Notes: a model not told the origin generated them from the sequence alone. Shown: positions 25,450 through 35,440, counted from the first letter of the stretch. The stretch is DNA of 64,000 nt from Deltaproteobacteria bacterium (GCA_029555025.1 JAKPTZ010000045.1:62001-126000); one strand, 5' to 3'. Numbers and translations are program-made.

Positions 25450-27981
25450 TCAAGGCTTATCGGGACTTTCTATCATTTTGAGCATTGCTCTTGCCTGACC
25501 ATCCCTGCCGCCAAAACCGTCAGGGAAGGCCTTTTGAGGCTTCAGCACTGGGGAAGACGGCATTTTTTCATTTTTTTCGTGCGCAAGCTCAACAATCACG
25601 TCCCCGAGCAGTGTTGTGGCCATAACCTTCGATCCAGACTGAAGAAACCTTGACAGCACGATATCCGACGGGGCCTTCCTCGGGCCGTTGGGCCATCCGG
25701 TTATGATGGCGGTCAATGGCGACACGCTGGACACGAAGTCGGGGCTGCTTGCCCCCGGGCTTCCGTGATGTCCGACCTTAAGAATCCCGGCCTGCGGCGC
25801 AACCCCAAGCGCAAGAAGACACTTTTCCCCTGGCGCCTCAAGATCCCCGGCGAACAGGATCGAATTCGCTCCTTTGCCGAATCGGAACACCAGCGAGTCG
25901 TCATTCACGTTTTTTGACCTTTCACAGTTTTCGTGCGCGGGCCCGGCGGTCGCGAGATCGGCCGCCAGCACGGTGGTGTCGATTCCGCAGCCGGGAACTG
26001 CCTGCCCGCCGGGGCTCAGTTCGACGATGCTGCCGCCGGCCCGCCTGACGGCCGCGACGACTTGCGGCATTCCCGCAAGGGTTGACCTGGACGCAGCCAG
26101 ATCCAGCGGACCGAAGCGATCAAGCAGCATCGGAATGCCGCCGTAGTGGTCATCGTGGGCGTGCGTGACCACGACTCCGTCGATATGCCTTACGCGGTTC
26201 CTATTCAGCCCGTCGGCAAGGAGGGATCTTCCTTTTTCAGGCGCGCCGGCGTCGACGAGCCAGATCGATCCGGAGGGACAGCGCAAGACGGCTGCGTCCC
26301 CCTTTCCGACGTCAAGGAATACGACCTGGCCGGTGATCGGACGGGGCCAGGTTGGAATCAGCAGAATCGCAGCGGCTGCAAGCAGCGCCATTGCCGCCGC
26401 GGCCCTTGTCCTGGAAAGCGCCAGGAACACTGCGGCGCCGGTGCAGCAGGCGGCCGCCAGCGCGTCCATCGGCCATGGTGGCCATGCCAGGATGGCCGGC
26501 AGGCGCGATGAGGTCCATTCCTGGATGGCCATCATGAAGTCGACCGCGTGGCAGTACAGCCATATCGCAACCCCGGCCGGCCCGGTTCCGACTGTCGTTC
26601 CCGATCCAAGCAGGATGATTGTCAGGAAGGCTCCGGGAAGTCCCACGAACGTAAACATCGGAACCACCACAAGATTGGCCAGCGGCCCGACGACCGGAGC
26701 GGATCCGAAATAGATGACCGTCAGCGGGATCGTCGCCAGCGAGGCCCCGACCGATACCATCAGTGACGATGCGACAAACCGGCCTGCCATTGGCCAGAAG
26801 CCCTTTCGGCGCCCTTGCGCTGGAAGCAGGCGTCCGGCGAGCATGATTCCGAAGACCGCCGCGTATGAAAGCTGGAACGAGACTGTGCCGGCGTCTTCCG
26901 GCGCGAAGAGCATCTCAAGCATTCCCGCCGAACAGACTGTCGATGTCGCTCCGGGGAATCGGGAAGAAAACCTTGCAAGCCCCCACAGCGTCGCGACCGC
27001 GGCGGCGCGAACCGCCGGAGGCGGCAACCCCGCAATCAACGCAACCAGCCACGCGCAGCCCACGGTCGAGACGGAAGCTGTCTTCGCGGCGTTAAGCCTT
27101 ACAGGCAATCGTGATGCGGGCAGACCGATCAGAATGAAGACCAGAAGTCCGACCGCTCCGGAAACGGTAACCACATGAAGCCCGGAAACGGATATCAGAT
27201 GTGCGGTGCCAAGTACCGACAGAGCGTTCCGGGAACGCTGGGGAACCCCGCCGCCCTCCCCCAGCACCAGGGCCGGCACCAGCCACGATGCCGCGCCGGG
27301 AAGCCTGTCCATGCAAAGGAACGACTTGATTGAACGCCACGAATCGATTGCCCCGCGCAGTCCGGAACCGGATCCCGGAACCGCCACCGGAACCGCGTCG
27401 CCGGCCAGCCTGATGAACGACCCGACGCGATCGGTGTATCCGGCCTGGCCGCGAACCGCGATGGTCAGTCCGGCCCTTATCGCACGGCAGCCTGGCCGCG
27501 CTGCGCTGGAACCGTCATGCGAGCACAGGATGGATACCGGACGACGCAACGCCCCGTTGACCGGCCCCTGTGCTCCCGACAGCGCCTCAATCAAGCCCCG
27601 CGCCCGCACCCCATTCGCATCCCTCCCACCAACTTCCGTCACAGTGACCAGCGCCCTGACTTCACTGCCGGACAGCGACGCCAGGATCTGATCGCGCGGC
27701 ACCGCCCCGGCTCCAAGAACCACGCCGCCGGCCAGCATGACCAACAGGAGAACCGATGCCGGCAGCCACCCGCCAGGAAGGAACGCCACGCGGATGATGC
27801 AGGCATGAGACAGGCGCCGACCGCCACTCGTCAGGCGAAAGATCAGCCAGGCGGTAACCCAGACCAACGCCAGATGCAATCCGACCATCGGCCCCAGCCC
27901 CCGAGTCCCGATGATGATGCCGGAAAAGATTGCGGCGAAGCCGCCAAGTGGCACCAGTTGCAGTACATCTTCCCGATTCAT
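25450..27981 (-). CDS. comEC: DNA-uptake channel protein ComEC/Rec2
   Basis: An 843-residue integral membrane protein of natural transformation, which carries single-stranded DNA across the inner membrane. The ComEC signature HLISVSGLHVVTVSG lies in the middle, within a competence domain of about ten hydrophobic segments. The C-terminal third is a metallo-beta-lactamase-fold domain with FLDVGKGDAAVL, VVTHAHDDHYGG and LFAGDLEAPGE, the metal-ligand set of a likely nuclease. All three ComEC regions are present, so the gene looks intact. It lies upstream of mraZ on the same strand with about 240 bases between. Confidence 0.94.
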   Translation of the reverse strand: MNREDVLQLVPLGGFAAIFSGIIIGTRGLGPMVGLHLALVWVTAWLIFRLTSGGRRLSHACIIRVAFLPGGWLPASVLLLVMLAGGVVLGAGAVPRDQILASLSGSEVRALVTVTEVGGRDANGVRARGLIEALSGAQGPVNGALRRPVSILCSHDGSSAARPGCRAIRAGLTIAVRGQAGYTDRVGSFIRLAGDAVPVAVPGSGSGLRGAIDSWRSIKSFLCMDRLPGAASWLVPALVLGEGGGVPQRSRNALSVLGTAHLISVSGLHVVTVSGAVGLLVFILIGLPASRLPVRLNAAKTASVSTVGCAWLVALIAGLPPPAVRAAAVATLWGLARFSSRFPGATSTVCSAGMLEMLFAPEDAGTVSFQLSYAAVFGIMLAGRLLPAQGRRKGFWPMAGRFVASSLMVSVGASLATIPLTVIYFGSAPVVGPLANLVVVPMFTFVGLPGAFLTIILLGSGTTVGTGPAGVAIWLYCHAVDFMMAIQEWTSSRLPAILAWPPWPMDALAAACCTGAAVFLALSRTRAAAAMALLAAAAILLIPTWPRPITGQVVFLDVGKGDAAVLRCPSGSIWLVDAGAPEKGRSLLADGLNRNRVRHIDGVVVTHAHDDHYGGIPMLLDRFGPLDLAASRSTLAGMPQVVAAVRRAGGSIVELSPGGQAVPGCGIDTTVLAADLATAGPAHENCERSKNVNDDSLVFRFGKGANSILFAGDLEAPGEKCLLALGVAPQAGILKVGHHGSPGASSPDFVSSVSPLTAIITGWPNGPRKAPSDIVLSRFLQSGSKVMATTLLGDVIVELAHEKNEKMPSSPVLKPQKAFPDGFGGRDGQARAMLKMIESPDKP

Positions 27982-28057
27982 GCACGTTATGTCGGCATTC
28001 GGGGCGAATCGTTTCCGTCAACACAGCAAGCCGCAACTGCTTGGATTTTAAGTGAAA

Positions 28058-28097
28058 CCAAAAAGGATCCAGATGAAGCCAAATGGGATCCAGACGA
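28058..28097. repeat. Imperfect direct repeat, 19 bp x2
   Basis: CCAAAAAGGATCCAGATGA (28058-28076) and CCAAATGGGATCCAGACGA (28079-28097) lie between comEC and the ABC permease gene. Sixteen of 19 positions match. No function is apparent. Confidence 0.55.
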
Positions 28098-28120
28098 TTG
28101 GTTCGCGCGGATCAGGCCGA

Positions 28121-29692
28121 TCAGTTCTGGGCAAGAACGCCGGCGGGATCGGTTCGGGCGGCATCACGGGACGGGCCATGCGCCCCGACGATTGAAAACA
28201 GGATTGAACACGAAAGGCACAGTGCGAACATCCACAAGTCGAACTGGAAGAAGCTAGCCGGACTCCCCGGAACCCCGGATACAAGCCTTGACGCCAGTGC
28301 ATCCGCAATCAGGCTGAATACCCACCCGGCAAGGCATCCGACGGCGCCGCCGGCCAGCCCGAGAAGTGCCGCCTCGAGCCAGACGATTACTCGTATCTGC
28401 ATGGCCGACGCTCCAACAGCCCGATAAATGGCAATCTCCCTACGGCGCTCGGTGACAAGCATCAGGAACGTGTGGCTGATGTTGATGGCGGAAATCAGCA
28501 GGATGATACCGCTGACGCCCGCAAATATAAGGGTAAGTATCGTGAGGACGTTCGCGGCCTTTCGACCGGCTTCGCTTTTTGGCGCAAGAACGAGCCCGAG
28601 AACCTTCATATCTTCAACCAGGGCTGGAACGTCCTCGTTTGCAGCGGCCTGGACGATGACGCTGGAATACTCGACGGGGCCCGATTCCGGCCGCAGCATC
28701 GCATTTGCATCGACAACGTCCTGAAGCGGCATGGTCACCCCGAAGTCCATCGCCCTGGGCGAGAACCCGACGACGCGGCACCGCCGCACCACCCGCCTTC
28801 CAACCGGCTCGTCAGGCATGAAGTAGGATTCCCCGTACATGATCGCGAACTCGACCCCCAGGGCCACTTCCAGCCCCGAAAGCCTGCGCATTCCAAGGGC
28901 GCCGGCGGCCACGTCGTTATATACGTCCAGCAGGAACGGGGACAGGATTACCGGTATCGGCCGGGCACACACGCCATCGGCCGAATCCAGGGCGCGGGCG
29001 GCGCAGTACTGACCCTGGGGACATGCTTTCGGCAGTCCTTCCCGCCGCAACCCGGACAATGACCCGGTGACGCGCCCACGAAGGGCTTCGCGATCGTCTG
29101 ACACCTGAACCCCGGGTGAACCCAGCCGGCAGGAATACTCCGGCGTGCCCGACTCGACGAACTGATCCCACCACGTCTTCCTGGCGCAGCGGCCTTCACG
29201 GCAGACGGCACCAACCCCGCAACCGGAATGCCCGGCGCAGGCTACATCGCTGTCTTCACGTCCAAGAACCGCCGCTTCCGCCTGCCGCAGTTCGGCAGCG
29301 ACAAGCCCTGGCTGAATTCCGTCGAAGAAGGCCTCTACCCTGACAGGGGTGCCAAGTATGTCTGCGCCCCCCCATAGTCTCGCCTGGAACCTGGATCGCT
29401 GCTTGGGGAATACGGCCGTGACGTCCCCTCTTGACCGGATGGCCTTAAGAACCGCATCGTCAAGCCTTGACGGGACTTCCATTCCCATGCCGAAAAGGCG
29501 CACCTTCTCGGGCTGGAACTCGACCTGGTTGACGGGATAAAGACGGTTGAGCACCTTCTGCCTGACACCCTGGGAAAGCCCCAGGAAAAATGTCAGCGTC
29601 GCTACCCCGACCACCAGTCCGAGCGCCGCATGGACGAGATGGATCCTGGCCCTGGCCATGTGACGCATCGTAAGACGGGACAGACCGCTCAT
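28121..29692 (-). CDS. ABC transporter permease (FtsX/MacB-type) with Cys-rich insertion
   Basis: 523 residues: an N-terminal membrane helix (~20-42), a large extracytoplasmic domain, and three C-terminal helices containing the FtsX-family motif RRREIAIYRAVGASAMQIR. This is the layout of MacB/LolCE-type mechanotransmission permeases. The periplasmic domain carries an insertion around residues 150-245 with about eight cysteines, including C152-x5-C158-x5-C164-x4-C169, resembling the disulfide modules seen in secreted myxobacterial proteins. Its start overlaps the ATPase stop by four bases. Substrate unknown. Confidence 0.88.
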   Translation of the reverse strand: MSGLSRLTMRHMARARIHLVHAALGLVVGVATLTFFLGLSQGVRQKVLNRLYPVNQVEFQPEKVRLFGMGMEVPSRLDDAVLKAIRSRGDVTAVFPKQRSRFQARLWGGADILGTPVRVEAFFDGIQPGLVAAELRQAEAAVLGREDSDVACAGHSGCGVGAVCREGRCARKTWWDQFVESGTPEYSCRLGSPGVQVSDDREALRGRVTGSLSGLRREGLPKACPQGQYCAARALDSADGVCARPIPVILSPFLLDVYNDVAAGALGMRRLSGLEVALGVEFAIMYGESYFMPDEPVGRRVVRRCRVVGFSPRAMDFGVTMPLQDVVDANAMLRPESGPVEYSSVIVQAAANEDVPALVEDMKVLGLVLAPKSEAGRKAANVLTILTLIFAGVSGIILLISAINISHTFLMLVTERRREIAIYRAVGASAMQIRVIVWLEAALLGLAGGAVGCLAGWVFSLIADALASRLVSGVPGSPASFFQFDLWMFALCLSCSILFSIVGAHGPSRDAARTDPAGVLAQN

Positions 29693-30402
29693 GCGACCCT
29701 CCCGGAATCGAGGAATATCGTCCGCCCCGAGGCATCCGCCATCTTCTGCTCGTGTGTCGCGACAATGATGGTCACGGATCGGTTGCGGTTGATTTCCCGG
29801 AAGATATCGATGATCGACTGACCGGTCACTGCGTCCAGGTTACCGGTCGGCTCGTCGCATAGAAGCAGTTCCGGACGGTTGACGATTGCCCGCGCAATCG
29901 CCACGCGCTGCCGCTCGCCCGCCGAAAGCTGCCAGGGAAAGGATTCGACGCGCGTACCAAGCCCCACCATTCCCAGTGAAGCAATGGCGGCGTCCCTGGA
30001 TTCGTCGGGGCTGCCGTTGCCGAAATGGGACGGCAGCATGACGTTTTCAAGCAGGTTAAGATGGCCAAGCAGGTTGAAAGCCTGGAATACGAAACCGATC
30101 GAGTTCCTTCGGAAGCGCGACATTTCGGCGTCCCGAAGGCGGGCCATGGGTCGTCCAAGTACCTCCACCTGCCCGGTCCAGTCCAGATCCAGCCCGCCAA
30201 TGATGTTCAGAAGCGTGGTCTTGCCCGACCCGGAACGCCCCATCAGCGAAACCCACTCGCCGCGCCCGATCTCCAGCGACACCCCGGCAAGCGCCGATCG
30301 ATGGCCGAGCGCGCGGTCGGGATACACCTTCCCGAGATTGATCGTCCTGACCGCCGGAAGCGGCATGCCGCCAGGCGCCCTATCTGATACTGATTCGTCC
30401 AT
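29689..30402 (-). CDS. ABC transporter ATP-binding protein (LolD/MacB-type)
   Basis: 237 residues. Walker A is MGRSGSGKTTLLNIIGGLD, the signature is LSAGERQRVAIARAI, and Walker B with the D-loop is ELLLCDEPTGNLD. The H-loop is VATHEQKMAD. The DEPTGNLD and FVFQAFNLL motifs place it in the LolD/MacB/FtsE group. It overlaps the upstream lipoprotein gene by 23 bases and the downstream permease gene by four, so all three are one transcription unit. It should power the adjacent FtsX-type permease. Confidence 0.93.
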   Translation of the reverse strand: MDESVSDRAPGGMPLPAVRTINLGKVYPDRALGHRSALAGVSLEIGRGEWVSLMGRSGSGKTTLLNIIGGLDLDWTGQVEVLGRPMARLRDAEMSRFRRNSIGFVFQAFNLLGHLNLLENVMLPSHFGNGSPDESRDAAIASLGMVGLGTRVESFPWQLSAGERQRVAIARAIVNRPELLLCDEPTGNLDAVTGQSIIDIFREINRNRSVTIIVATHEQKMADASGRTIFLDSGRVA

Positions 30403-31834
30403 CGACCAGGATCCGCCCGTTGTCGAAGAAGACCTCGGCTGCCACGCCCTTGACCGGATTGACGAGCCGCTCGAGATACTGGATGAAACCGAACCCGCTC
30501 AAGTCGAGCAGGGCCTCCGGATTGACCCTCGCCGACAAGATCCTTCCGTCGGTCGGCCATTCCGGCAGATCTCCGGGAACGCCGGCTACGGTTATCCTGG
30601 AAACAGATTCAAGCGCGCTCGGACCGATTGCTACCGCCAGGCGATCGCGGCCGGCCCCGACCGCCACATCATGACCGTCGAAGGTGAAAGCCACAGGTTT
30701 GTCGGCTGCGCCGGCGTCCTCTTCGGGAAGCTGCTGCCCCAGCCGGCGCCTTGCAAAATCCAGAATGGTCCGGCCAGGTCGGCGCGTCCCCGCGACCCCG
30801 GTCACCGTGACCTTTCCCGTCATCGCCGCCAGCGCCCGAAGCACCCCGCTTCCACTTCCGCGACTTGCCGAACCGTCCGAAGCCGGAACCTTGACTTCGA
30901 GCCTTCCGTCCCAGGAGCCCACCATCATATCGATCCCGGCCCTGGAACAGCGGGCGCCACACATCGGGACAAGGGCGTCAATCAGTGGCCTCAGCGACGG
31001 CCCAATCGTGACGTCGATGCGCGCCGCATCGCCCGGTTCAACGCCGCGGCCCCCGGCCGGAACCGGCCTGAACGGCGTCCCGACAGCCCCGGCAGCAATC
31101 CTTGCCACCAATTCCCTGTCGATTGTGACAGCCCCGCGCAAGTCGCCCATCACGCCCGAAGCCAGGTATGTCACCGGCGCCTTTTCCGGGAACCCTGCCA
31201 TGCGAAGCAATCTCTTTGAATACAGGGAGTTTGCGACGAAGAAGATCAGGTCGGCGCCTTCCATTTCCATTTCGGAAGTCACCCTGTCGAACGCAAGCCT
31301 GACCTGCGATTCCCTTGAATCATCCGCCTGGTCGGCAACCCCGGCGAGCAGGGGACATGAATCGGCCGGACCGAAATAGACGGCCGCGATGCCGGCCTTT
31401 GCCGCGATGCATCCGTGGCCGTGTTCGGACGACTCGAAGTGGATGAGCCCGCCCTGTTCTGCGGACTGGACAAAACCGAACCTGGCCATGCGCAGGGCCG
31501 CACGCCTTACCGCAAGCTTCTGATCCACCACGGGCAGGATGACGAGCAGGCCGCCCCTGAACCAGGCGAACACCGTTCCCCGCGCCGGGTCAAGACCGCT
31601 TTCCCTGTCCGGTCGCGCGTAATCGATTCCGATGACGGAACGCGCGAAATCAAGTGCCCCGCCATATTCAGGATACTGATCGACAATGGGTTCGATTCTT
31701 TCGGCAACCTCGCGGGCCGGCCGCACGGCAAGCCAGGCCTCGGCATCCACGGGAATCAGCATTCGCGGATCCGGTCCAGATGTTCCGCAGCCGACAAAGG
31801 AAAACGCCATGACGGCAAGCAAGAGCCTTTTCAC
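30380..31834 (-). CDS. Lipoprotein in ABC-transporter operon, function unknown
   Basis: 484 residues from a GTG at 31834 preceded by a G-run; an upstream ATG at 31891 would put 19 extra residues before the signal peptide. The lipobox is AFSFVGCGTS. The mature start DPRMLIPVDAEAWLAVRPAR, followed by alternating beta-like segments, recalls the general form of DUF3352-type exported proteins, but I am not sure of that. An ABC ATPase and an FtsX-type permease follow in overlapping frames. A periplasmic partner or substrate of that transporter is plausible. Confidence 0.72.
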   Translation of the reverse strand: MKRLLLAVMAFSFVGCGTSGPDPRMLIPVDAEAWLAVRPAREVAERIEPIVDQYPEYGGALDFARSVIGIDYARPDRESGLDPARGTVFAWFRGGLLVILPVVDQKLAVRRAALRMARFGFVQSAEQGGLIHFESSEHGHGCIAAKAGIAAVYFGPADSCPLLAGVADQADDSRESQVRLAFDRVTSEMEMEGADLIFFVANSLYSKRLLRMAGFPEKAPVTYLASGVMGDLRGAVTIDRELVARIAAGAVGTPFRPVPAGGRGVEPGDAARIDVTIGPSLRPLIDALVPMCGARCSRAGIDMMVGSWDGRLEVKVPASDGSASRGSGSGVLRALAAMTGKVTVTGVAGTRRPGRTILDFARRRLGQQLPEEDAGAADKPVAFTFDGHDVAVGAGRDRLAVAIGPSALESVSRITVAGVPGDLPEWPTDGRILSARVNPEALLDLSGFGFIQYLERLVNPVKGVAAEVFFDNGRILVDGRISIR

Positions 31835-32018
31835 GATCCCCCCGCCAGAATGCAACAGGACACGCACCGAACCTGCTGCCGATGTTACCATACACCCCGC
31901 CCCCGTTACGCATTGACGGGAACAAACTGATATTTACATTTGTTTTCAGGTCGCCGGCCGGAAGCGGCCGACTGACCCGATATGACTGATTGGGATGGCC
32001 ATGATAAGGGGTTATGTA

Positions 32019-33461
32019 ATGAAGAATGCATTTTCATCGCTTGCCGCAATTGTGGTGCTTACGGCAATCATTGGCCGGCCAGACGCCGGCCTTGCGTCAT
32101 CCGAAAAACCCGATCTCTGGACAGAAAGGCCCCAGCCGGTCTTTGATTCGTCGTTCAATCCCGGATCAGGCTTTGCTCCCCTGGTGAAGGCGGTCGAACC
32201 TACCGTAGTCAACATCAACACGACAATGAAGATGGAACGCGGCATGCCCGGCGGGGGATCGAACGACTTCTGGCTGCGGTTCTTCGGCGGCATGCAGATG
32301 CCCCCCGCGGAAAGGCAGTCGCTGGGATCCGGGCTTATCATCAATTCGGAAGGCTATATCCTCACAAACAATCACGTGGTCGAAAACGCCACTGAAATCA
32401 AGGTCAAGACCACAAAGCCCCAGTTCGAACTGCCCGCAAGGATAATCGGCCGGGACGAAAGGATGGATCTGGCCCTTATCAAGGTGGACGCCCCGGAACC
32501 ACTTCCGGTGGCGGTTTTCGGCGACTCCGACGGCCTCGAGGTCGGGGAATGGGTGGTTGCGATAGGCAGTCCGTACGGACTGGCGCGCACCGTCACGGCC
32601 GGAATAGTGTCGGCCAAGGATCGCGTAATCGGGGCAGGTCCGTACGACGATTTCATCCAGACAGACGCGTCGATCAACCCTGGAAACTCCGGGGGACCGC
32701 TTTTCAACGCGCGCGGACTGGTGGTCGGCATCAATACGGCGATTCACGCGGCCGGCCAGGGTATCGGGTTCGCGGTTCCGATATCGATGGCAAAGAAGTT
32801 CGTTCACGACGTAATGACGAAAGGCCACGTAAGCCGAGGCTGGCTTGGCGTTGGAATCCAGGAACTCACACCGGAAATCGCAAAAGGAATGGGCATTTCC
32901 CTTTCCAGGGGCGTAATCATTTCGCAGGTTCATGAGAACAGCCCGGCCGCGAAGGCTGGCTTCAAGGTGGGCGACATTGTGACGGCCTTCGGTCGGGTCG
33001 AGGTCGGCCAGCCTTCGGACCTGGTTCGCGCGGCCGGCCTGACCAATCCGGGGACCACCGTTCCTGTCACGGTTTTCCGGGAAAACCGCAGCGTCACGCT
33101 GCAAGTCACCATCGCGGAACGCGAGGACGATGAAGTCGCCATAGTGGAAGGGGAATCCCCCCTTCTTCAGGGACAGACCACAATGCTCGGGATGACGGTC
33201 AGGGAGTTGAAGCCGGCCGAGGCGCGCCGGCTTGGCATCCGGGAAGGCTACGGCGTCAGGGTCGTTTCGGTCGATTCGGCCGGACCTGCCGCGGCCGCGG
33301 GACTCGTGCAGGGCGACATCGTTGTCGAAGTCAACCGGACTCCGGTGCGAAACGGCGAAAGTTTTACAAAAACTCTGAAAAAGATACGATCCGGTGAAAC
33401 CGTCCTCCTGCTGACGGTTCGAGGGTCCAACTACCTTTACAGGGTGATCAGGAAGCCCTGA
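32019..33461 (+). CDS. htrA: Periplasmic serine protease HtrA/DegP family
   Basis: 480 residues from the ATG at 32019, which has AAGGGG upstream and opens a clean signal peptide (MKNAFSSLAAIVVLTAIIG); an ATG at 31995 is the alternative. The trypsin-like domain has the triad in LTNNHVVENA (His), ERMDLALIKV (Asp) and INPGNSGGPLFN (Ser). Two PDZ domains follow, with GWLGVGIQ and MTVRELKPAEARRLGI marking them. HtrA degrades misfolded envelope proteins. An RpoH-type sigma factor gene begins 19 bases downstream, which suggests a stress-response unit. Confidence 0.95.
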   Translation: MKNAFSSLAAIVVLTAIIGRPDAGLASSEKPDLWTERPQPVFDSSFNPGSGFAPLVKAVEPTVVNINTTMKMERGMPGGGSNDFWLRFFGGMQMPPAERQSLGSGLIINSEGYILTNNHVVENATEIKVKTTKPQFELPARIIGRDERMDLALIKVDAPEPLPVAVFGDSDGLEVGEWVVAIGSPYGLARTVTAGIVSAKDRVIGAGPYDDFIQTDASINPGNSGGPLFNARGLVVGINTAIHAAGQGIGFAVPISMAKKFVHDVMTKGHVSRGWLGVGIQELTPEIAKGMGISLSRGVIISQVHENSPAAKAGFKVGDIVTAFGRVEVGQPSDLVRAAGLTNPGTTVPVTVFRENRSVTLQVTIAEREDDEVAIVEGESPLLQGQTTMLGMTVRELKPAEARRLGIREGYGVRVVSVDSAGPAAAAGLVQGDIVVEVNRTPVRNGESFTKTLKKIRSGETVLLLTVRGSNYLYRVIRKP

Positions 33462-33480
33462 CCGGACGGATGGAAGAAAC

Positions 33481-34473
33481 GTGACCGATAACGAAATCGA
33501 CAGCAGCCCGGAAGAACCCGAAATTCCGGACACATCGGATCAGCCGGAAGTCATCGACATCAGGCCTGGGGAAGTGACCTCGCTGGCCTTGCGTCCGACG
33601 GGGGACGATACATCCCATCAGGTTGATCTTCTTTACAGGTACATCAGGGACATTCAACGATATCCTTTACTTACCCCTGAAGAGGAACTGGATCTTACAA
33701 CGAAATTCGTCGAGACCGGCGACCCGGAAATCGCGTACAGGCTTGTTTCGGCAAACCTGCGTCTGGTGATCAAGATCGCCATGGAATACCGGACGTTCAC
33801 CTCCCAGGTACTCGACCTGATCCAGGAAGGAAACATCGGGCTGGTCAAGGCCGTCCAGCACTTCGATCCCGTCCGCGGCGTTCGGCTGTCCCACTATGCC
33901 CAGTACTGGATTCGCTCGTACATCATCTACTACCTGCTGAACAACCACCGGATGGTCAAGCTTGGAACGACACAGGCCCAGCGAAAGGTCTTCTTCAATC
34001 TTCGAAAGGAACGCCAGCGGCTTCTGAACATGGGATACGACCCCACGGCGAGGATGATCGCGACGAACCTGGCCGTCCCCGAAAGCACCGTGAACGAGAT
34101 GATGCAGCGCATGGATGCGCCGGATCTGTACCTTGACGCGCCCCACGGGACCGACGGAAAGACGACGTACATGTCCTCGATGGCCGGCGACACCGATATC
34201 GAGGCGGAAGCGTCCGCGCGCGAGATTTCCGACCGCGTGCGGGAAGTCATTGTCGCGTTCGGACGCCTTCTGGAAAGCGATCGCGACGTTTACATCTGGG
34301 AAAACAGGCTGCTCTCGGATGATCCCGTGACGCTTCAGTCCGTCGGAGACAAGTTCGGCGTCAGCCGCGAGCGGGCCAGGCAGATCGAGGAACGTATCAA
34401 GCGCAAATTCAAGGAATTCCTGCAGAAGGAACTTGGGGAGGATTTCGTTCAGGCCCAGATCCTTTCGGACTGA
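33481..34473 (+). CDS. rpoH: RNA polymerase sigma factor, RpoH (sigma-32) type
   Basis: A 330-residue group 3/heat-shock-class sigma factor, GTG start with GGAAGAAA upstream. Region 2 is strong: NLRLVIKIAMEYR, LDLIQEGNIGLVKAVQHFDP and RLSHYAQYWIRSYI. The RpoH box appears as QRKVFFNLRKERQRL. Region 4 has the helix-turn-helix TLQSVGDKFGVSRERARQIE. An acidic ~45-residue N-terminal extension precedes region 1.2. It lies directly after htrA in a likely operon, so it may direct its own envelope or heat-shock regulon. Assignment to RpoH over other myxobacterial alternatives (SigB/SigC-like) is inference from the box. Confidence 0.9.
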   Translation: MTDNEIDSSPEEPEIPDTSDQPEVIDIRPGEVTSLALRPTGDDTSHQVDLLYRYIRDIQRYPLLTPEEELDLTTKFVETGDPEIAYRLVSANLRLVIKIAMEYRTFTSQVLDLIQEGNIGLVKAVQHFDPVRGVRLSHYAQYWIRSYIIYYLLNNHRMVKLGTTQAQRKVFFNLRKERQRLLNMGYDPTARMIATNLAVPESTVNEMMQRMDAPDLYLDAPHGTDGKTTYMSSMAGDTDIEAEASAREISDRVREVIVAFGRLLESDRDVYIWENRLLSDDPVTLQSVGDKFGVSRERARQIEERIKRKFKEFLQKELGEDFVQAQILSD

Positions 34474-34484
34474 CCCTGGCTGCC

Positions 34485-34497
34485 GGGCGTCACGCCC
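34485..34497. terminator. Small hairpin between convergent genes
   Basis: GGGCG-TCA-CGCCC lies between the rpoH stop codon and the end of the convergent SDR gene, whose stop it overlaps. It has no T-run, so termination is only a possibility. Confidence 0.3.
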
Positions 34498-35440
34498 CTG
34501 ATTGCAGTCTTTCAAGAACCCCGCGGAAATAATCGGCGGTCATCGTCAGGCCGTCCTTCAACTCCACCCTGGGCTCCCAGCCGAGGATGGCTCGCGCCCT
34601 GGAGATATCCGGACGCCTTACCTTGGGATCGTCCTGCGGCAGAGGCATGTTGCGCACGTCCAGTTTCACGCCGAACATCGACGCCACCGTCTGCGCAAGC
34701 TCCATCACCGTGAACTCGTTTGGGTTCCCAAGATTGACGGGCATGTGTTCATGGGAATCAAGCAGCCTGACAATCCCTTCGACAAGATCGGACACATAGC
34801 AGAACGACCTTGTCTGGGAACCGTCCCCGAACACCGGAAGGGGCTCATTCCTGAGCGCCCCGCCAAGAAAAGCCGGAATGACGCGGCCATCGCCCATGCG
34901 CATCCTGGGGCCATAGGTGTTGAAAATCCGGACTATCCTGGTATCCACGCCATGATGCCGATGGTAGGCCATCGTGATGGCCTCCGCGAACCTCTTGGCC
35001 TCGTCATACACGCTGCGCGGCCCGATGCTGCTGACGTTGCCCCAATAACTTTCCGGCTGTGGATGAACCAGCGGATCCCCATAGACCTCGCTTGTAGAGG
35101 CGAGCAGGAACCTGCATTTCTTTTCGCGGGCCAGGCCCAGCAACTTGTGGGTTCCAAGCGATCCGACCTTCAGCGTCTCGATTGGATACTTCAGATAGTC
35201 GAACGGGCTCGCGGGCGAGGCGAAATGCAGAACGGCGTCGAGCTGGCCGGGAATATGCAGGAACTCGGTGCAATCCAGTTTGATGAACACGAAACCGTCG
35301 CGACCGAAAAGCGGCTCGATGTTCGTTGTGCTCCCCGTAAGAAGGTTATCGACGCAGACAACCTGATGGCCGTCATCGAGAAAACGCTCGCACAGATGGG
35401 AACCTATGAAACCGGCACCGCCTGTAATCAGTACCCTCAT
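34490..35440 (-). CDS. UDP-glucuronate decarboxylase / UDP-xylose synthase-like SDR
   Basis: 316 residues from the second ATG (35440); the first, at 35443, sits too close to the GGAGG. An extended short-chain dehydrogenase: NAD-binding [21 protein letters not shown], catalytic Ser/Thr in [10 protein letters not shown], YxxxK in [11 protein letters not shown]. The pairs FASPASPxDY and [17 protein letters not shown], plus the length, match UDP-xylose synthases, which convert UDP-glucuronate to UDP-xylose for glycan synthesis. An NDP-sugar epimerase is the alternative. It is convergent with rpoH; no glycosyltransferase is adjacent. Confidence 0.88.
   Translation of the reverse strand: MRVLITGGAGFIGSHLCERFLDDGHQVVCVDNLLTGSTTNIEPLFGRDGFVFIKLDCTEFLHIPGQLDAVLHFASPASPFDYLKYPIETLKVGSLGTHKLLGLAREKKCRFLLASTSEVYGDPLVHPQPESYWGNVSSIGPRSVYDEAKRFAEAITMAYHRHHGVDTRIVRIFNTYGPRMRMGDGRVIPAFLGGALRNEPLPVFGDGSQTRSFCYVSDLVEGIVRLLDSHEHMPVNLGNPNEFTVMELAQTVASMFGVKLDVRNMPLPQDDPKVRRPDISRARAILGWEPRVELKDGLTMTADYFRGVLERLQSGA

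Noticed and set aside
31892-32018. Sigma-70 promoter for htrA from TTGACG at 31913
   Set aside because: No acceptable -10 hexamer lies 16-18 bases downstream; the promoter may be of another type.
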